DNA of 33,760 nt from Phycisphaerales bacterium (GCA_029213305.1 JARGPA010000013.1:77060-110819), one strand, 5' to 3'. Shown: positions 16,487 through 26,149, counted from the first letter of the stretch. Notes: generated by a model not told the origin, from the letters alone. Program-made: numbers and translations.

Positions 16487-18481
16487 ATGAGACTGCTCAT
16501 CGAACTACCTATGTCTACGACACCGCCAATCGCTTCTTCCCAACGCACTATTGCCGTACTCGGAAATCCGAATGTCGGGAAAACAACACTTTTCAATCGA
16601 CTCGTTGGGATTCGTGCCAAAACTTCAAACTTCCCAGGAACAACCCAAGACGCAAGAGTTGCACATGTTCAGTTCCAAGCAGAACCAAACATCGAATCAG
16701 TCTTAATCGATCTCCCAGGGATCTACTCCCTCAATCTCGAAATCTCAGAGTCCAAAGTGTGCTCGCAAGTACTCGACGGCAAAATTATGCCCGTTGGAGA
16801 ATCTGCCGCGACACCAGACGCTCTTCTCGTCGTACTCGATGCAACAAACCTGATGCGCAATCTCTCAATCGTTGGAGAATCCATCGGCCGAAGACTCCCA
16901 ATGATCGTCGTCGTCAACATGATCGACTCCGCACGCAGACGCGGGATTCACGTCGACGAGAAAAAACTAAGCGATTGCCTCGGGTGCCCTGTAATCCTTT
17001 GTTCAGGAAAAACCGGAGAAGGAATCGACACTCTTGTATCCTCCCTTGGAAATGCAAAGATCCCTGATCGCTCAGCACCAACTGATCAACTAGGGATCGA
17101 ACGATGGGCACAAGACATATACGCCTCCGTTTCATCTGCTCCAGAGTGGGTTGACAACGATCGACTTACAGATCGACTTGATCGTGCATTCACACATCCA
17201 GTGCTCGGAGTCGCGTCGTTTATCGCGATCATGACCGGTTTGTTCTGGATGATCTTTAAGCTCGCTGCATATCCAATGGACTGGATTGATCTCTGGTTCG
17301 GCGCAGCCGGAGGCTGGGTAGGTAATCTGATCCCCGCAGGTCCAATCCACGATCTCATGGTCGACGGCGTAATCGCAGGTGTCGGTGGAACAGTCATCTT
17401 CCTTCCGCAAATCTGCTTGCTCTTCTTCTTGCTCGCATTGCTCGAAGGAACCGGATACCTCGCTCGTGCTGCATTTGTGATCGATCGCGCAATGCGCCCT
17501 TTCGGACTCTCTGGACACGCATTCGTGCCCTTGTTATCGAGTCATGCATGCGCAATACCAGGTATCATGGCCGCTCGCGCTATCCCAGACAAACGAGATC
17601 GACTCGCGACAATCCTTGTTGCGCCATTTATGAGTTGTACCGCACGAATACCTGTGTATGTACTTCTCATTACGATCCTCTTTCCAGATAGACCTTCAAT
17701 GCAAGCAATTGCATTCACCCTTTGCTATGTCCTCGGCGCCGGCGCAGGATTGTTTACTTCGTTGTTGTTCCGCAGAACCATTTTGAAGGGCAAAAGCCGC
17801 CCGATGGCGCTCGAACTTCCAAGCTATCGAATCCCCGATCTCAAATCAGTGATCCTGCTCACTTTCGATCGAGGACTCGTATTCCTGAAAAAAGCAGGGA
17901 CACTCATCCTCGCAATCTCCATCGTGCTTTGGTGGATGGGCGCCTATCCACAAGTTGGACAATCAGATGATGTCATCACCCTCAGAGCGCAAGCTGCTTC
18001 GATGGAGCAAACAGAAGAAGCAGACGCGTTAAACGCTCGTGCAGACTTGCTCCAAACGAGAGCAGACGCAAAGCACTCGATGCTCGGAACAATCGGCACT
18101 TTCGCTCAACCGATTTTCGAACCACTCGGATACGATCGACAACTCACTGTCGGCGTACTCGCATCATTCGCCGCGCGTGAAGTCTTCGTCTCGACGATGG
18201 CTGTCCAAATCGCAGGGACCGATGATGTTGATGACGATACAGTGCTCGAATCTATTGCTAACTCGCAACGCGATGACGGATCCCCAGTATTCAGCAAAGC
18301 TACCAGTTGGTCACTCCTCGTTTTCTATGTGCTCGCTTCTCTGTGTCTTCCGACTCTAGTCGTGACCGCAAAGGAAGCCGGAGGCTGGAAATGGGCATCG
18401 CTCCAACTCGGATGGATGACATTCGTCGCCTACACCGCTGCGTTCATCGTTTACCAACTCGTCACGATGATGGGAGCTTAA
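16487..18481 (+). CDS. feoB: Ferrous iron transporter B
   Basis: This 664-residue protein has an N-terminal G domain: G1 GNPNVGKT (26-33), G2 in NFPGTT (48-53), G3 DLPG (75-78), G4 NMID (144-147). Multiple membrane helices follow, with the gate motifs GTGYLARAAFVIDR and SSHACAIPGIMAAR, and a final helix ending TMMGA. It imports Fe(II) across the inner membrane powered by nucleotide hydrolysis. It is about 100 residues shorter than the E. coli protein, within the family range. The start could be 16487 or 16511; neither has a strong ribosome site. Confidence 0.97.
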   Translation: MRLLIELPMSTTPPIASSQRTIAVLGNPNVGKTTLFNRLVGIRAKTSNFPGTTQDARVAHVQFQAEPNIESVLIDLPGIYSLNLEISESKVCSQVLDGKIMPVGESAATPDALLVVLDATNLMRNLSIVGESIGRRLPMIVVVNMIDSARRRGIHVDEKKLSDCLGCPVILCSGKTGEGIDTLVSSLGNAKIPDRSAPTDQLGIERWAQDIYASVSSAPEWVDNDRLTDRLDRAFTHPVLGVASFIAIMTGLFWMIFKLAAYPMDWIDLWFGAAGGWVGNLIPAGPIHDLMVDGVIAGVGGTVIFLPQICLLFFLLALLEGTGYLARAAFVIDRAMRPFGLSGHAFVPLLSSHACAIPGIMAARAIPDKRDRLATILVAPFMSCTARIPVYVLLITILFPDRPSMQAIAFTLCYVLGAGAGLFTSLLFRRTILKGKSRPMALELPSYRIPDLKSVILLTFDRGLVFLKKAGTLILAISIVLWWMGAYPQVGQSDDVITLRAQAASMEQTEEADALNARADLLQTRADAKHSMLGTIGTFAQPIFEPLGYDRQLTVGVLASFAAREVFVSTMAVQIAGTDDVDDDTVLESIANSQRDDGSPVFSKATSWSLLVFYVLASLCLPTLVVTAKEAGGWKWASLQLGWMTFVAYTAAFIVYQLVTMMGA

Positions 18482-18484
18482 CCA

Positions 18485-18661
18485 ATGCCAATACATGACT
18501 GGCAATTCTGGGTCGCAACCATCGTTATGCTCGCGGCAATCTGGGTACTCAAGATTGTTCTCTTACCCAAGAAAAAGGGCACCAAAACCACACTCACAGT
18601 GGGGGGCAAACCCGTAGGTAAGAAGTCCAAACCCAATTCCGATGACTGTGGTTGTTCATAA
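18485..18661 (+). CDS. Small FeoB-associated membrane peptide
   Basis: This 58-residue gene starts four bases after the feoB stop. It has one membrane helix (about 6-27), a basic linker with KPKKK-like residues and a C-terminal Cys-rich end, DDCGCS. The layout resembles the FeoB-associated Cys-rich membrane protein family, thought to assist FeoB in place of FeoC. The identity rests on position and shape; the cysteine end is shorter than in typical members. It ends 20 bases before the scoB start at 18682. Confidence 0.7.
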   Translation: MPIHDWQFWVATIVMLAAIWVLKIVLLPKKKGTKTTLTVGGKPVGKKSKPNSDDCGCS

Positions 18662-18681
18662 TTCTTTACCTATACTCTTCT

Positions 18682-19344
18682 ATGCCACTCACACGCGAAG
18701 AAATCACACAACGGGCAGCTCAAGAACTGCAGGACGGCTACATCGTCAACCTCGGGATCGGAATGCCGACACTCGTCGCAAACTACATCCCCGATGGGAT
18801 GGATGTTTGGTTGCAATCTGAGAACGGACTCCTTGGAATTGGTCCATTCCCAACCGAAGAGCATATCGACGCGGATCTCATCAATGCTGGGAAACAAACC
18901 ATCACCGCACGAACAGGCGCTGCTTCGTTCGCATCATCCCAATCCTTCGCAATGATCCGAGGCGGCCACATCGACATGTGCATCTTGGGCGCGATGCAAA
19001 TCTCCCAAGAAGGCGATATCGCAAACTGGATGATCCCTGGAAAAATGATCAAAGGGATGGGCGGCGCAATGGACCTCGTCGCAGGCGTCAAAAAGGTCGT
19101 CGTCACGATGGAGCATTGCAATCGCAAAGGCGAACCAAAGATCCTCAAAGAATGTAATCTGCCTTTAACCGGGAAACGCTGCATCGACATGATCATCACT
19201 GATCTGTGCGTCTTAGAAATGGATCACACTCAGAACCGGTTCAAACTAACCGAGCTCGCTCCAGGTGTGACAGTCGAAGAAGTAGTAGAAAAGACAGAAG
19301 CTGAGATCTTCACTAGTGAAACGCCAGTAGTAGTAAACGTGTGA
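18682..19344 (+). CDS. scoB: Succinyl-CoA:3-ketoacid CoA-transferase subunit B
   Basis: The 220-residue protein is the beta subunit of 3-oxoacid CoA-transferase: [15 protein letters not shown], then [12 protein letters not shown] with the catalytic Glu that forms the CoA thioester, [29 protein letters not shown] and the VTMEH segment. It partners subunit A encoded at 11368-12099. The ATG at 18682 fits the family N-terminus; an in-frame ATG at 18652 overlaps the small Feo peptide gene. Its stop overlaps the following gene's GTG start as GTGA, so the run from feoA through scoB to the next gene may be one transcript. Confidence 0.95.
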   Translation: MPLTREEITQRAAQELQDGYIVNLGIGMPTLVANYIPDGMDVWLQSENGLLGIGPFPTEEHIDADLINAGKQTITARTGAASFASSQSFAMIRGGHIDMCILGAMQISQEGDIANWMIPGKMIKGMGGAMDLVAGVKKVVVTMEHCNRKGEPKILKECNLPLTGKRCIDMIITDLCVLEMDHTQNRFKLTELAPGVTVEEVVEKTEAEIFTSETPVVVNV

Positions 19345-19871
19345 GAAAATTTGTCATCGTCATCGTTTCTGTGCTTGTTACTCTCGCACTTATATTCACT
19401 GCGTTGTGGCTCATATACTGGTTCGTGACTTCACCGATGAAATCCAATTGGGAATCGGAATTGAAATCCGAACTCACAGCATCTGATTCCTATAAAGAAG
19501 TGAGTGAATCGATTTCCAGTCTAGGTGTCATGCTAGGACAGGAAGATAGCAACTGGATAGCGATCGATTACCGAGACACACATGCAGGAGTCGTTGCGAG
19601 CAAAGCTGTCGCAAGAACGAAGGATGGGAAACTCTATGTATCCAGCCAACACTTCTGCGGCTTCTTCGCCGCGTATAGCAATTTAAAACAACTCTGGGAA
19701 TTAGAGTATCCCGAGACAACTGAGAGCAACAGAATGGAACTATCTCAGTACTGCGATCTATACGGCAGCGAAGGGCTCGATGATCTAGTTGTACTCGAAT
19801 CAACTCAAGATCCAAAGCTACAAGAACAACTATTGTTTCTACTTGGATTCAAAATGGATTCAAACGACTGA
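19341..19871 (+). CDS. Membrane-anchored protein of unknown function
   Basis: The 176-residue product starts at a GTG that overlaps the scoB stop (GTGA). One N-terminal membrane helix (about 4-29) precedes an extracytoplasmic part of mixed composition with two cysteines at SQHFCGFF and SQYCDLY that could form a disulfide. I recognise no family. Coupling to scoB suggests co-expression but not a shared role. Confidence 0.75.
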   Translation: MRKFVIVIVSVLVTLALIFTALWLIYWFVTSPMKSNWESELKSELTASDSYKEVSESISSLGVMLGQEDSNWIAIDYRDTHAGVVASKAVARTKDGKLYVSSQHFCGFFAAYSNLKQLWELEYPETTESNRMELSQYCDLYGSEGLDDLVVLESTQDPKLQEQLLFLLGFKMDSND

Positions 19872-20002
19872 GTTACAAGTGATTCGTGAATACTGCACCC
19901 CAATCAGGTTGGTGAAACAACCCGTAATCACGCCTGATCGCGGTATCCATGCACGCCCGATAAAAACATGCTACATTGATCTTCAAGACACGGAGGTCAC
20001 TG

Positions 20003-20344
20003 ATGCCATTTTATGAAGTCGCAGGACATGACATTCACTCTCACCAGCCTCGCACAATCCGTATCAGTGCCCGCAACGATCACGACGCTCAATTCACCGC
20101 AACAGAAAACGGAATCACAGAAGTGAAACTCCGTCCATATTCAGATCGTGAAATGCTCACGATGGATATGAAGTGTTTCTTGTACGCTGACCCGATGGCG
20201 CCAGTAAAAGCAAAGACGCAGCGCATCGAACGACAGTACCCAAGATCGATACTCTTCGAGCATCCTGTGCTTGTGATTACAGGATCAGTCTTTCTCGCAC
20301 TGATGCTCACTCGAATGGTTGACGCTCTTGTTGCGATGCTCTGA
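20003..20344 (+). CDS. Small tail-anchored protein, unknown function
   Basis: The 113-residue product starts at an ATG with GGAGG eight bases upstream. The first 75 residues are polar (YEVAGHDIHSHQPRTIRISA, then FTATENGITEVKLRPYSDRE), predicted as a small beta-rich domain, and a single membrane helix lies near the C-terminus (about 88-110). That layout suggests a tail-anchored cytoplasmic domain. No family is recognised. Confidence 0.75.
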   Translation: MPFYEVAGHDIHSHQPRTIRISARNDHDAQFTATENGITEVKLRPYSDREMLTMDMKCFLYADPMAPVKAKTQRIERQYPRSILFEHPVLVITGSVFLALMLTRMVDALVAML

Positions 20345-20380
20345 TTTAACAAGCGCCCATTCGATCATTTCAAAGATCAA

Positions 20381-21202
20381 TCACGGATCAATGTCTTGAT
20401 CGTTTGTGTCATCATCTGAACCATCATCGTCTTGCTCATCTTCTTCAGGTTCAGGGACATACTCAACCCCTTCAGGTAACCAACTCGTCGGATCTTCATT
20501 CAAAGCTTTCGCGATCGCAATCGCGATTTCATTCGAGAGATCAATCTGCTCTGGAGTTTGAGTAATCTCTACTTCATCCGCCTTCGCTTTCGCGATCGAG
20601 ACGAGTTCTCTCAAATCATCCGCACTCACTTCGTCCGCGGACCGGAGCGCATTCACAGTGCTCTGCCCGTTTGCTCCAACCTGGAGATTTAACACAATGT
20701 CATTGTCATCAGGTGTGTTTGTTGAGATCGGACTAAGGACCTCGGTTAGCGCATCAGGATGGATTGATTTATCCACGAGTCCTGTTGAAAAGCGAGAAAG
20801 CTCGATCCGAGCTTGTGCTTTTTCTTCTTCACTCAAATCAGATTGATCGAAGTAGAGTTGATCCGCACTCATCACCATCGCTGCAGGGAGGATCGGTGAT
20901 TCAACGATTTTCTCAACAACTGTTCCGAGTTCTTTGAGAGTCACTTCTTTCGTTTCGAACTTAACCATCAGGGTATCAAGATGTGCAAGGATTTCGAGTC
21001 GTTCAGATTCATCAATCTTTGCTTCTTCGAGCGCGAGTGTGAGTCCCTGAGTGAGTCCACCTGAAACCCAACCTCGCCATGAGCGAGCAACAAACACTGT
21101 CGCGATGATTGCAATAACCAAGAAGATTCCGAACGCGACAAGGCATCCAACCAGAATATTCCCTTGTCGTTTATGCCGGCCGTTGATCGTACTTCGTGTC
21201 AT
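20381..21202 (-). CDS. Single-pass membrane protein with acidic tail, unknown
   Basis: The 273-residue product has a basic N-terminus (GRHKRQ), one membrane helix (about 16-42), then a long helical, acidic extracytoplasmic region and a C-terminal tail almost entirely of Asp, Glu, Pro and Gln (from about residue 250). The segment ERLEILAHLDTLMVKFETKEV and later KAQARIELSRFS are helical; no enzyme motif is seen. It may be a pseudopilin-like or envelope protein given the short basic start and GNILVGCL hydrophobic entry, but there is no clear prepilin cleavage site. It converges with the preceding gene across 36 bases. Confidence 0.75.
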   Translation of the reverse strand: MTRSTINGRHKRQGNILVGCLVAFGIFLVIAIIATVFVARSWRGWVSGGLTQGLTLALEEAKIDESERLEILAHLDTLMVKFETKEVTLKELGTVVEKIVESPILPAAMVMSADQLYFDQSDLSEEEKAQARIELSRFSTGLVDKSIHPDALTEVLSPISTNTPDDNDIVLNLQVGANGQSTVNALRSADEVSADDLRELVSIAKAKADEVEITQTPEQIDLSNEIAIAIAKALNEDPTSWLPEGVEYVPEPEEDEQDDDGSDDDTNDQDIDP

Positions 21203-21455
21203 CTACTTGTCCCTCTTGTGTTGAATCGAAGCTTTATATACACTCAATGAGCCTCGTCTTGACTTATTGGCAAAGCGCCTCGCTTCGTTTCATCATGCTC
21301 CATTTTCATGTTGAATCGTAGTCTGAGTCGTGTTTTTTTGCTCGCTTTTGCTTAGATACCTCAGAATTTGGATTCTCAAGCATCAATTCTCGATCACATC
21401 GTGATATCCTATCAACAGGGACGGATAACACTTATCAAAATGAGAGGCACACAAA
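21203..21455. other. Divergent intergenic region
   Basis: This 253-base region separates divergent starts and should hold both promoters. TTGACTTATTGGC at 21260 is a possible -35 region for the plus strand, and ATCACATCGTGAT near 21393 is a small dyad. No small gene is seen. GAGG lies upstream of the DUF4332 gene's start. Confidence 0.4.
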
Positions 21456-21866
21456 ATGGCAAACTACAAGATTGAAGATGTTGAGGGAATCGGTCCAACC
21501 TACGGCGAAAAACTCCGCGAAGCAGGTATCAACGATACCGACGCACTTCTCAACGCATGCAAAACCAAAGCGCAGCGCAAAGAACTCGCAGAGAAAGCAG
21601 ACATCTCAGAAACTCACATCCTCAAGTGGGCAAACATGGTCGACCTCTACCGCATCTCAGGTGTTGGTTCAGAGTTCTCAGAGCTTCTCGAAGCCTCAGG
21701 TGTCGATACTGTTCCTGAACTCGCGCAACGCAACGCTGAGAACTTGACCGCAAAGATGGTTGAAGTAAACGACGCCAAGAGCCTCACTCGCCGTGTACCA
21801 ACAGGTGCTGAAGTCGAGAAATGGGTTGCTGAAGCAAAGACACTTCCTCGCGCACTTGAGTACTAA
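21456..21866 (+). CDS. DUF4332 helix-hairpin-helix protein
   Basis: The 136-residue product has helix-hairpin-helix units, DVEGIGPTYGEKLREAGI near the N-terminus and DLYRISGVGSEFSELLEASG in the middle, which is the DUF4332 layout. HhH motifs usually bind DNA non-specifically, so a nucleic-acid role is likely, but the family has no assigned function that I know. It is a stand-alone gene with its own strong terminator. Confidence 0.88.
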   Translation: MANYKIEDVEGIGPTYGEKLREAGINDTDALLNACKTKAQRKELAEKADISETHILKWANMVDLYRISGVGSEFSELLEASGVDTVPELAQRNAENLTAKMVEVNDAKSLTRRVPTGAEVEKWVAEAKTLPRALEY

Positions 21867-21897
21867 GTACTTTAGTTGCTCCTTCTGACATATGATT

Positions 21898-21937
21898 CCG
21901 AACGATCAAACCTCGTGTCTGATCGTTCGGTTTTTTT
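21898..21937 (+). terminator. Rho-independent terminator after the DUF4332 gene
   Basis: An 11-base perfect stem (CCGAACGATCA at 21898-21908, TGATCGTTCGG at 21920-21930) with an 11-base loop is followed by seven T residues. It lies 32 bases past the stop codon. Confidence 0.92.
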
Positions 21938-21984
21938 ATACCTATTGAACTCTCCGACTCACGATACTTTGTGAAAGGGTCTCT

Positions 21985-23019
21985 ATGCATTGGTTCGACG
22001 CACATCTTGATCTCGCGTATCTCGCTGAAAACGGGCGCGATATGCATGCCTCACTCTCAGATTGTCGAGGCCGATATCAACCCGCCGCTGTCACACTCCC
22101 GTCAATGAACGAAGGCAAAATCACCCAATGTTTAGCAACCGTCTTCACAGAGGGGATCGATCCAAACAACCCAGATTCAGAAGCAGGCGCATTTACCTAC
22201 CCCTTCGGAGACGCAGACGCGGCCTACGGCGCCGGGATGAGACAACTCCTCCTCTATCGAACATGGTTCGATGCAGGTTTAATCTCGCGAATGCCTCGCA
22301 GAGGAGAAACCGCAACACACTCAGATGCGCCCCTCAAACTCGGGGTCCTCGTTGAATGCGCCGACCCCATTACAAACCCAGACGAACTCGATCAATGGGC
22401 TGAACTCGGAGTCGTCGCAGTGGGGATGGCCTGGTGGCACCAATCCCGATACGCAGGGGGGAACGGGACCGATCATCACAAACCAGGGAACGGCCTCACC
22501 GATCTCGGACGAACGCTCGTCAAACGGATGGACGAACTCAACATCGTGCATGATCTATCACATCTCTCACAGAGATCCACTGATGAGTTGCTCGCGATAA
22601 CCGATCGCGCAGTGATCGCGTCCCACTCAAACAGCAGATCCCTCATGGGAGATCAAGATTCGTTGAGCAATCAACGACATCTTGCAGACGAAACAATCAT
22701 CGAGATCGCAAAACGCGGCGGCGTCATCGGACTCAATCTCCTAGGAGACTTCGTTACACCAAACATGAAAAAGGGTGAACGAGCCAAGATCAGTGATTGT
22801 GTCCGTCACATTGAACATATCTGCGAGTTGACCAACTCACGATCCCATGTCGGACTCGGATCAGACATGGACGGCGGGTTCGGAGCTGACGGATTACCCC
22901 ACGGTATTAATCAACCCTCAGATCTCACAGTACTCACCGATGCCCTCATGCAAAATGGATGGAGTGACAAGGACATTCAAGGATTTGCACACGGAAACTG
23001 GGAACGGTTCTGGGCCTAA
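21985..23019 (+). CDS. Peptidase M19 family dipeptidase
   Basis: The 344-residue protein matches membrane dipeptidase (M19, renal dipeptidase-like). The metal ligands are present: His7 and Asp9 in DAHLD, Glu124 in VLVECADP, His193 in DLSHLS, His214 in IASHSNSR, and Asp294 in GLGSDMDGG. It should hydrolyse dipeptides, possibly D-containing. There is no signal peptide, so it is probably cytoplasmic. The start is followed immediately by the first ligand motif, as in the family. Confidence 0.93.
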   Translation: MHWFDAHLDLAYLAENGRDMHASLSDCRGRYQPAAVTLPSMNEGKITQCLATVFTEGIDPNNPDSEAGAFTYPFGDADAAYGAGMRQLLLYRTWFDAGLISRMPRRGETATHSDAPLKLGVLVECADPITNPDELDQWAELGVVAVGMAWWHQSRYAGGNGTDHHKPGNGLTDLGRTLVKRMDELNIVHDLSHLSQRSTDELLAITDRAVIASHSNSRSLMGDQDSLSNQRHLADETIIEIAKRGGVIGLNLLGDFVTPNMKKGERAKISDCVRHIEHICELTNSRSHVGLGSDMDGGFGADGLPHGINQPSDLTVLTDALMQNGWSDKDIQGFAHGNWERFWA

Positions 23020-23094
23020 ATCACTGGTCCAAAAAAATCATCTAGATCCGAGTGAATCGTTGACAGCAGAATATCTGTTCGGTATTCTTTAGGT

Positions 23095-24306
23095 ATGTCA
23101 ACGTTGTTTCTCGATCTCAACTCATTCTTTGCTTCTGTTGAACAACAGTTGGTGCCATCCCTGCGAGGAAAACCGTTAGGAATCATTCCAAATGACTGTG
23201 GTTCAACATGTTGCATCGCTGCGAGCTATGAAGCAAAGCACTTCGGAGTCAAAACCGGGTGCGGCGTTCGAGAAGCCCATGAACGATGTCCTGGGATTGT
23301 TCTGATCGCATCGCGTCCAGATGAATACATCAAGATGCATCACAAGATTCTGGAAGCCGTTGACACCATCTACCCCGCTGAAGGGGTGTATTCGATCGAT
23401 GAGATGTCCTTTCGTCTCACGGGTCAAGATCGAGATATCAATCGAGCTCGCGATTTAGCAATGCAAATGAAACAGGCGATCCGAGAGTTGGCCGGCGAAA
23501 CCCTTCGTTGTTCCATCGGGATCGCGCCCAACCGAGTGCTCGCCAAAACGGCATCAAACATGATGAAACCCGACGGCCTTGTCGTCATCGAACGAAACGA
23601 ACTACCCAAACGACTGCTCGGACTCGAACTCACTGACTTCCCAGGAATTGGAACTGGAATTGAGAACCGACTCCATCGTTACGGGATCCGCAGTGTCGAT
23701 CAACTCTGCCGCGCATCGCGACCAATGCTCCGCAAAGCGTGGGGGAGTGTGCTCGGAGAAACCTGGTGGCATTGGCTCCGAGGTGATGAAACAGACATCC
23801 CAAAGACTAAAAAAAGATCGTGCGGTCATCAACATGTACTCGCGCCAGATCTGAGATACAAAGAGCAAGCACGAGCAGTCGCAATCCGTTTGTTACACAA
23901 GGCCGCCGCACGAATGCGATGGGAAGGATACTGGTGCACACGAATAACACTCGATCTCAAACCCCCCGATGCGCCGTCCTGGCACCTCGATGTCAAACTC
24001 GAACCTTGTCAAGACACCGTGCGTCTACTTTGGCACCTCGGACAACTCTGGAGCAAACAACCATTCGAGTTTATCTTCTGTGTTTCAGTCACCCTAGGAG
24101 GTTTAATCAGTAATGGGAATGTCGAAGAACCACTCTTTGAGCTTGATCGCAAACGCACACGCTTGGCGCACACGATGGACACAATCAATCGTAAACAAGG
24201 ACATGCATCAATCTACTACGGTTCAATGCACGGCGTAACCGATTCGGCGCCGCGCCGAATCCCATTCTCAAGCGTTCCAGATCTAGATCTTCCCGATATC
24301 GCATAG
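23095..24306 (+). CDS. Y-family DNA polymerase
   Basis: This 403-residue protein is a translesion polymerase of the DinB/UmuC family. Catalytic residues are visible: Asp7 in LDLNSFF, and Asp102-Glu103 in YSIDEMSF; Phe12 is in the steric-gate position. The GIAPNRVLAKTASNMMKPDG segment and the FPGIGTGIENRL helix-hairpin-helix follow, then a little-finger domain. The C-terminus ends in RRIPFSSVPDLDLPDIA and no obvious canonical clamp-binding motif stands out. It should bypass DNA lesions. It converges with the M48 gene across 15 bases. Confidence 0.93.
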   Translation: MSTLFLDLNSFFASVEQQLVPSLRGKPLGIIPNDCGSTCCIAASYEAKHFGVKTGCGVREAHERCPGIVLIASRPDEYIKMHHKILEAVDTIYPAEGVYSIDEMSFRLTGQDRDINRARDLAMQMKQAIRELAGETLRCSIGIAPNRVLAKTASNMMKPDGLVVIERNELPKRLLGLELTDFPGIGTGIENRLHRYGIRSVDQLCRASRPMLRKAWGSVLGETWWHWLRGDETDIPKTKKRSCGHQHVLAPDLRYKEQARAVAIRLLHKAAARMRWEGYWCTRITLDLKPPDAPSWHLDVKLEPCQDTVRLLWHLGQLWSKQPFEFIFCVSVTLGGLISNGNVEEPLFELDRKRTRLAHTMDTINRKQGHASIYYGSMHGVTDSAPRRIPFSSVPDLDLPDIA

Positions 24307-24321
24307 ATACAGAGTCTCTAT

Positions 24322-25293
24322 CTATTTGCTCGCGACTTGAGAGCAATGAGCGCACCAGAGCGATGGAGAAAACGCAGGATGATCGACCCCCGCGGAAGTG
24401 TCAGGTGCTGGTGGGAGATTCCGTAAAGGTAACAACATCCGTTGCTCATAACTTGTTTCATCCATGACATACGAAGGATTGTTCTGCGTATGTGCATAGG
24501 TCACTAGAAGGTATTCTCGAATATCTTCGATGCGAGATTCCGGATGAGGATGTGTTGAGAGCCACTCAGGTTGACTTGCTCCATTCGACTCATCGCGAAG
24601 CACTTCCATAACCTTGAGTTGACCAAACGGGTTGTATCCTGCTCGTGTCATGTATCTCATTCCAAGCATGTCCGCTTCGGATTCGTCGTCTCGTCCATAT
24701 TTGAGAAGAACAAGGTTCCCTCCAATTGCCATTGCGGGGACTGCAATCTGTCCGACTCTTCGAGTATCTGAATCCGGATCCGCAACGCCGACAGCGACGG
24801 CAGTCCCAACAAGGAGTGCGTTAAAACCAATTTGCTTACTGATCCGTTGATTACCATGTCGAGCAGTGACATGCCCGATCTCGTGTCCAAGCACGCCCGC
24901 CATCTCGGCTTCTGAATCAAGCTTCTCTGCCAGTCCACGGGTGAAGAACACTTTTCCACCTGGTAGAGCAAACGCATTGATGACATCCGAGTTAAGAAGA
25001 GTGAACTCCCAATCCAGATCCGGGATACCTTCCTCAATACCCGCGACGAGTTTCATCCCAACTTCACGCACATATTGTGACGGGATAACATCGTCAATCT
25101 CGCCTCCAAACTGCGCCGCAAGTCCCGCCGCCGCCGATGCACCCATCTGCTTCTCTGTCTCCCATGAATAAAGAGTAACTATCTTCTTGCCTGTCGCTGG
25201 ATTTGTCGAGCATCCGACCTGAACGAGCATCAAGGCAACAAGCAATGGAAAGAAGAGTCGTCTGAAGAATGAACCGGTATTGGATGAGAGCAT
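24322..25293 (-). CDS. M48 family metalloprotease, exported
   Basis: The 323-residue product has an N-terminal hydrophobic segment ending QVGC28-STNPATGKK, a lipoprotein-like but non-consensus lipobox. The peptidase core has HEIGH at 137-141 (zinc ligands His137 and His141) and Glu204 in the DDESEADMLG motif. The pattern matches periplasmic M48B/BepA-like proteases that trim or degrade misassembled outer-membrane proteins. It is divergent from the menG-like gene with 43 bases between starts. Confidence 0.9.
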   Translation of the reverse strand: MLSSNTGSFFRRLFFPLLVALMLVQVGCSTNPATGKKIVTLYSWETEKQMGASAAAGLAAQFGGEIDDVIPSQYVREVGMKLVAGIEEGIPDLDWEFTLLNSDVINAFALPGGKVFFTRGLAEKLDSEAEMAGVLGHEIGHVTARHGNQRISKQIGFNALLVGTAVAVGVADPDSDTRRVGQIAVPAMAIGGNLVLLKYGRDDESEADMLGMRYMTRAGYNPFGQLKVMEVLRDESNGASQPEWLSTHPHPESRIEDIREYLLVTYAHTQNNPSYVMDETSYEQRMLLPLRNLPPAPDTSAGVDHPAFSPSLWCAHCSQVASK

Positions 25294-25336
25294 CTGGGAT
25301 CCCTTTCGATATTGTGTGGGCTACCATCATTGTTCC

Positions 25337-26149
25337 ATGCCTGAGACCAAACTGCAAACTCAAAGCGAGAACCAATCCGGGAATACTTCCGTTGATGGAC
25401 CCGCGTGGAATGATCAAGAACTCGAAACCTTGCACTCAAATGCGGATAAGCACGACAAGGTCCAAGCAATGTTCAACGCGATTGCAAGATCATACGATCT
25501 CAATAATCGCGTTCATTCACTCTGGCGCGACGAGGCCTGGAGAAAACGCGCCGTCATCGAAGCTGCAGTACAACCGGGAGAAGAAGTGCTCGATTGCGCT
25601 TGCGGCACCGGGGATCTCACCCAAGCATTCGCAAAACGAACACAAGCCCCTCGCGTTGTAGGATCAGACTTCACAAGTGGTATGCTCGATATTGCTCGAT
25701 ATAAACAGGAACGATTAAACGAACAGGTTGCCCAACGAATTGAGTATCTCCAAGCAGATGCACAAGAATTGCCCTTCGATGACCAATCGTTTGATGTAGT
25801 TTCAATCGCATTCGGGATCCGAAATGTGCAGAACCCTACAAAAGCGATCAACGAGTTCCACAGGGTCCTCCGCCCCAATGGACGATTGATCATCCTGGAG
25901 TTTGGACAACCAAGCTTTGCGCCAATGCGTTGGTTTAACAACTTCTATTGTGGAACCATCATGCCTCGCACCGCGACTTGGATTTCAAGAGACAAATCCG
26001 GGGCCTACAAATACCTCCCTCGCTCTGTCGCGTCCTTTAAGACCCGCGAAGAGATGGAAACAATGATGGCACAGGTAGGGTTCACCGGGATCAAATCCCG
26101 CGCTATGACGATGGGGATCTGCAATCTCTATCGCGGCCTTCGAGCTTGA
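25337..26149 (+). CDS. Demethylmenaquinone/ubiquinone methyltransferase
   Basis: The 270-residue protein is a UbiE/MenG-type SAM methyltransferase: FNAIARSYDLNNRVHSLWRD (46-65), motif I VLDCACGTG (84-92), DAQELPFDDQSFDVV, VSIAFGIRN and the RGL-like ending. It should methylate demethylmenaquinone, the last step of menaquinone synthesis, consistent with a planctomycete that uses menaquinone. Start ATG at 25337 is chosen; an in-frame ATG at 25280 lies inside the divergent M48 gene. Confidence 0.9.
   Translation: MPETKLQTQSENQSGNTSVDGPAWNDQELETLHSNADKHDKVQAMFNAIARSYDLNNRVHSLWRDEAWRKRAVIEAAVQPGEEVLDCACGTGDLTQAFAKRTQAPRVVGSDFTSGMLDIARYKQERLNEQVAQRIEYLQADAQELPFDDQSFDVVSIAFGIRNVQNPTKAINEFHRVLRPNGRLIILEFGQPSFAPMRWFNNFYCGTIMPRTATWISRDKSGAYKYLPRSVASFKTREEMETMMAQVGFTGIKSRAMTMGICNLYRGLRA

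Noticed and set aside
16384..17067. 227-codon plus-strand frame overlapping feoA and feoB
   Set aside because: Arg/Ser/Thr-rich composition typical of an out-of-frame read; both feo genes are well supported.
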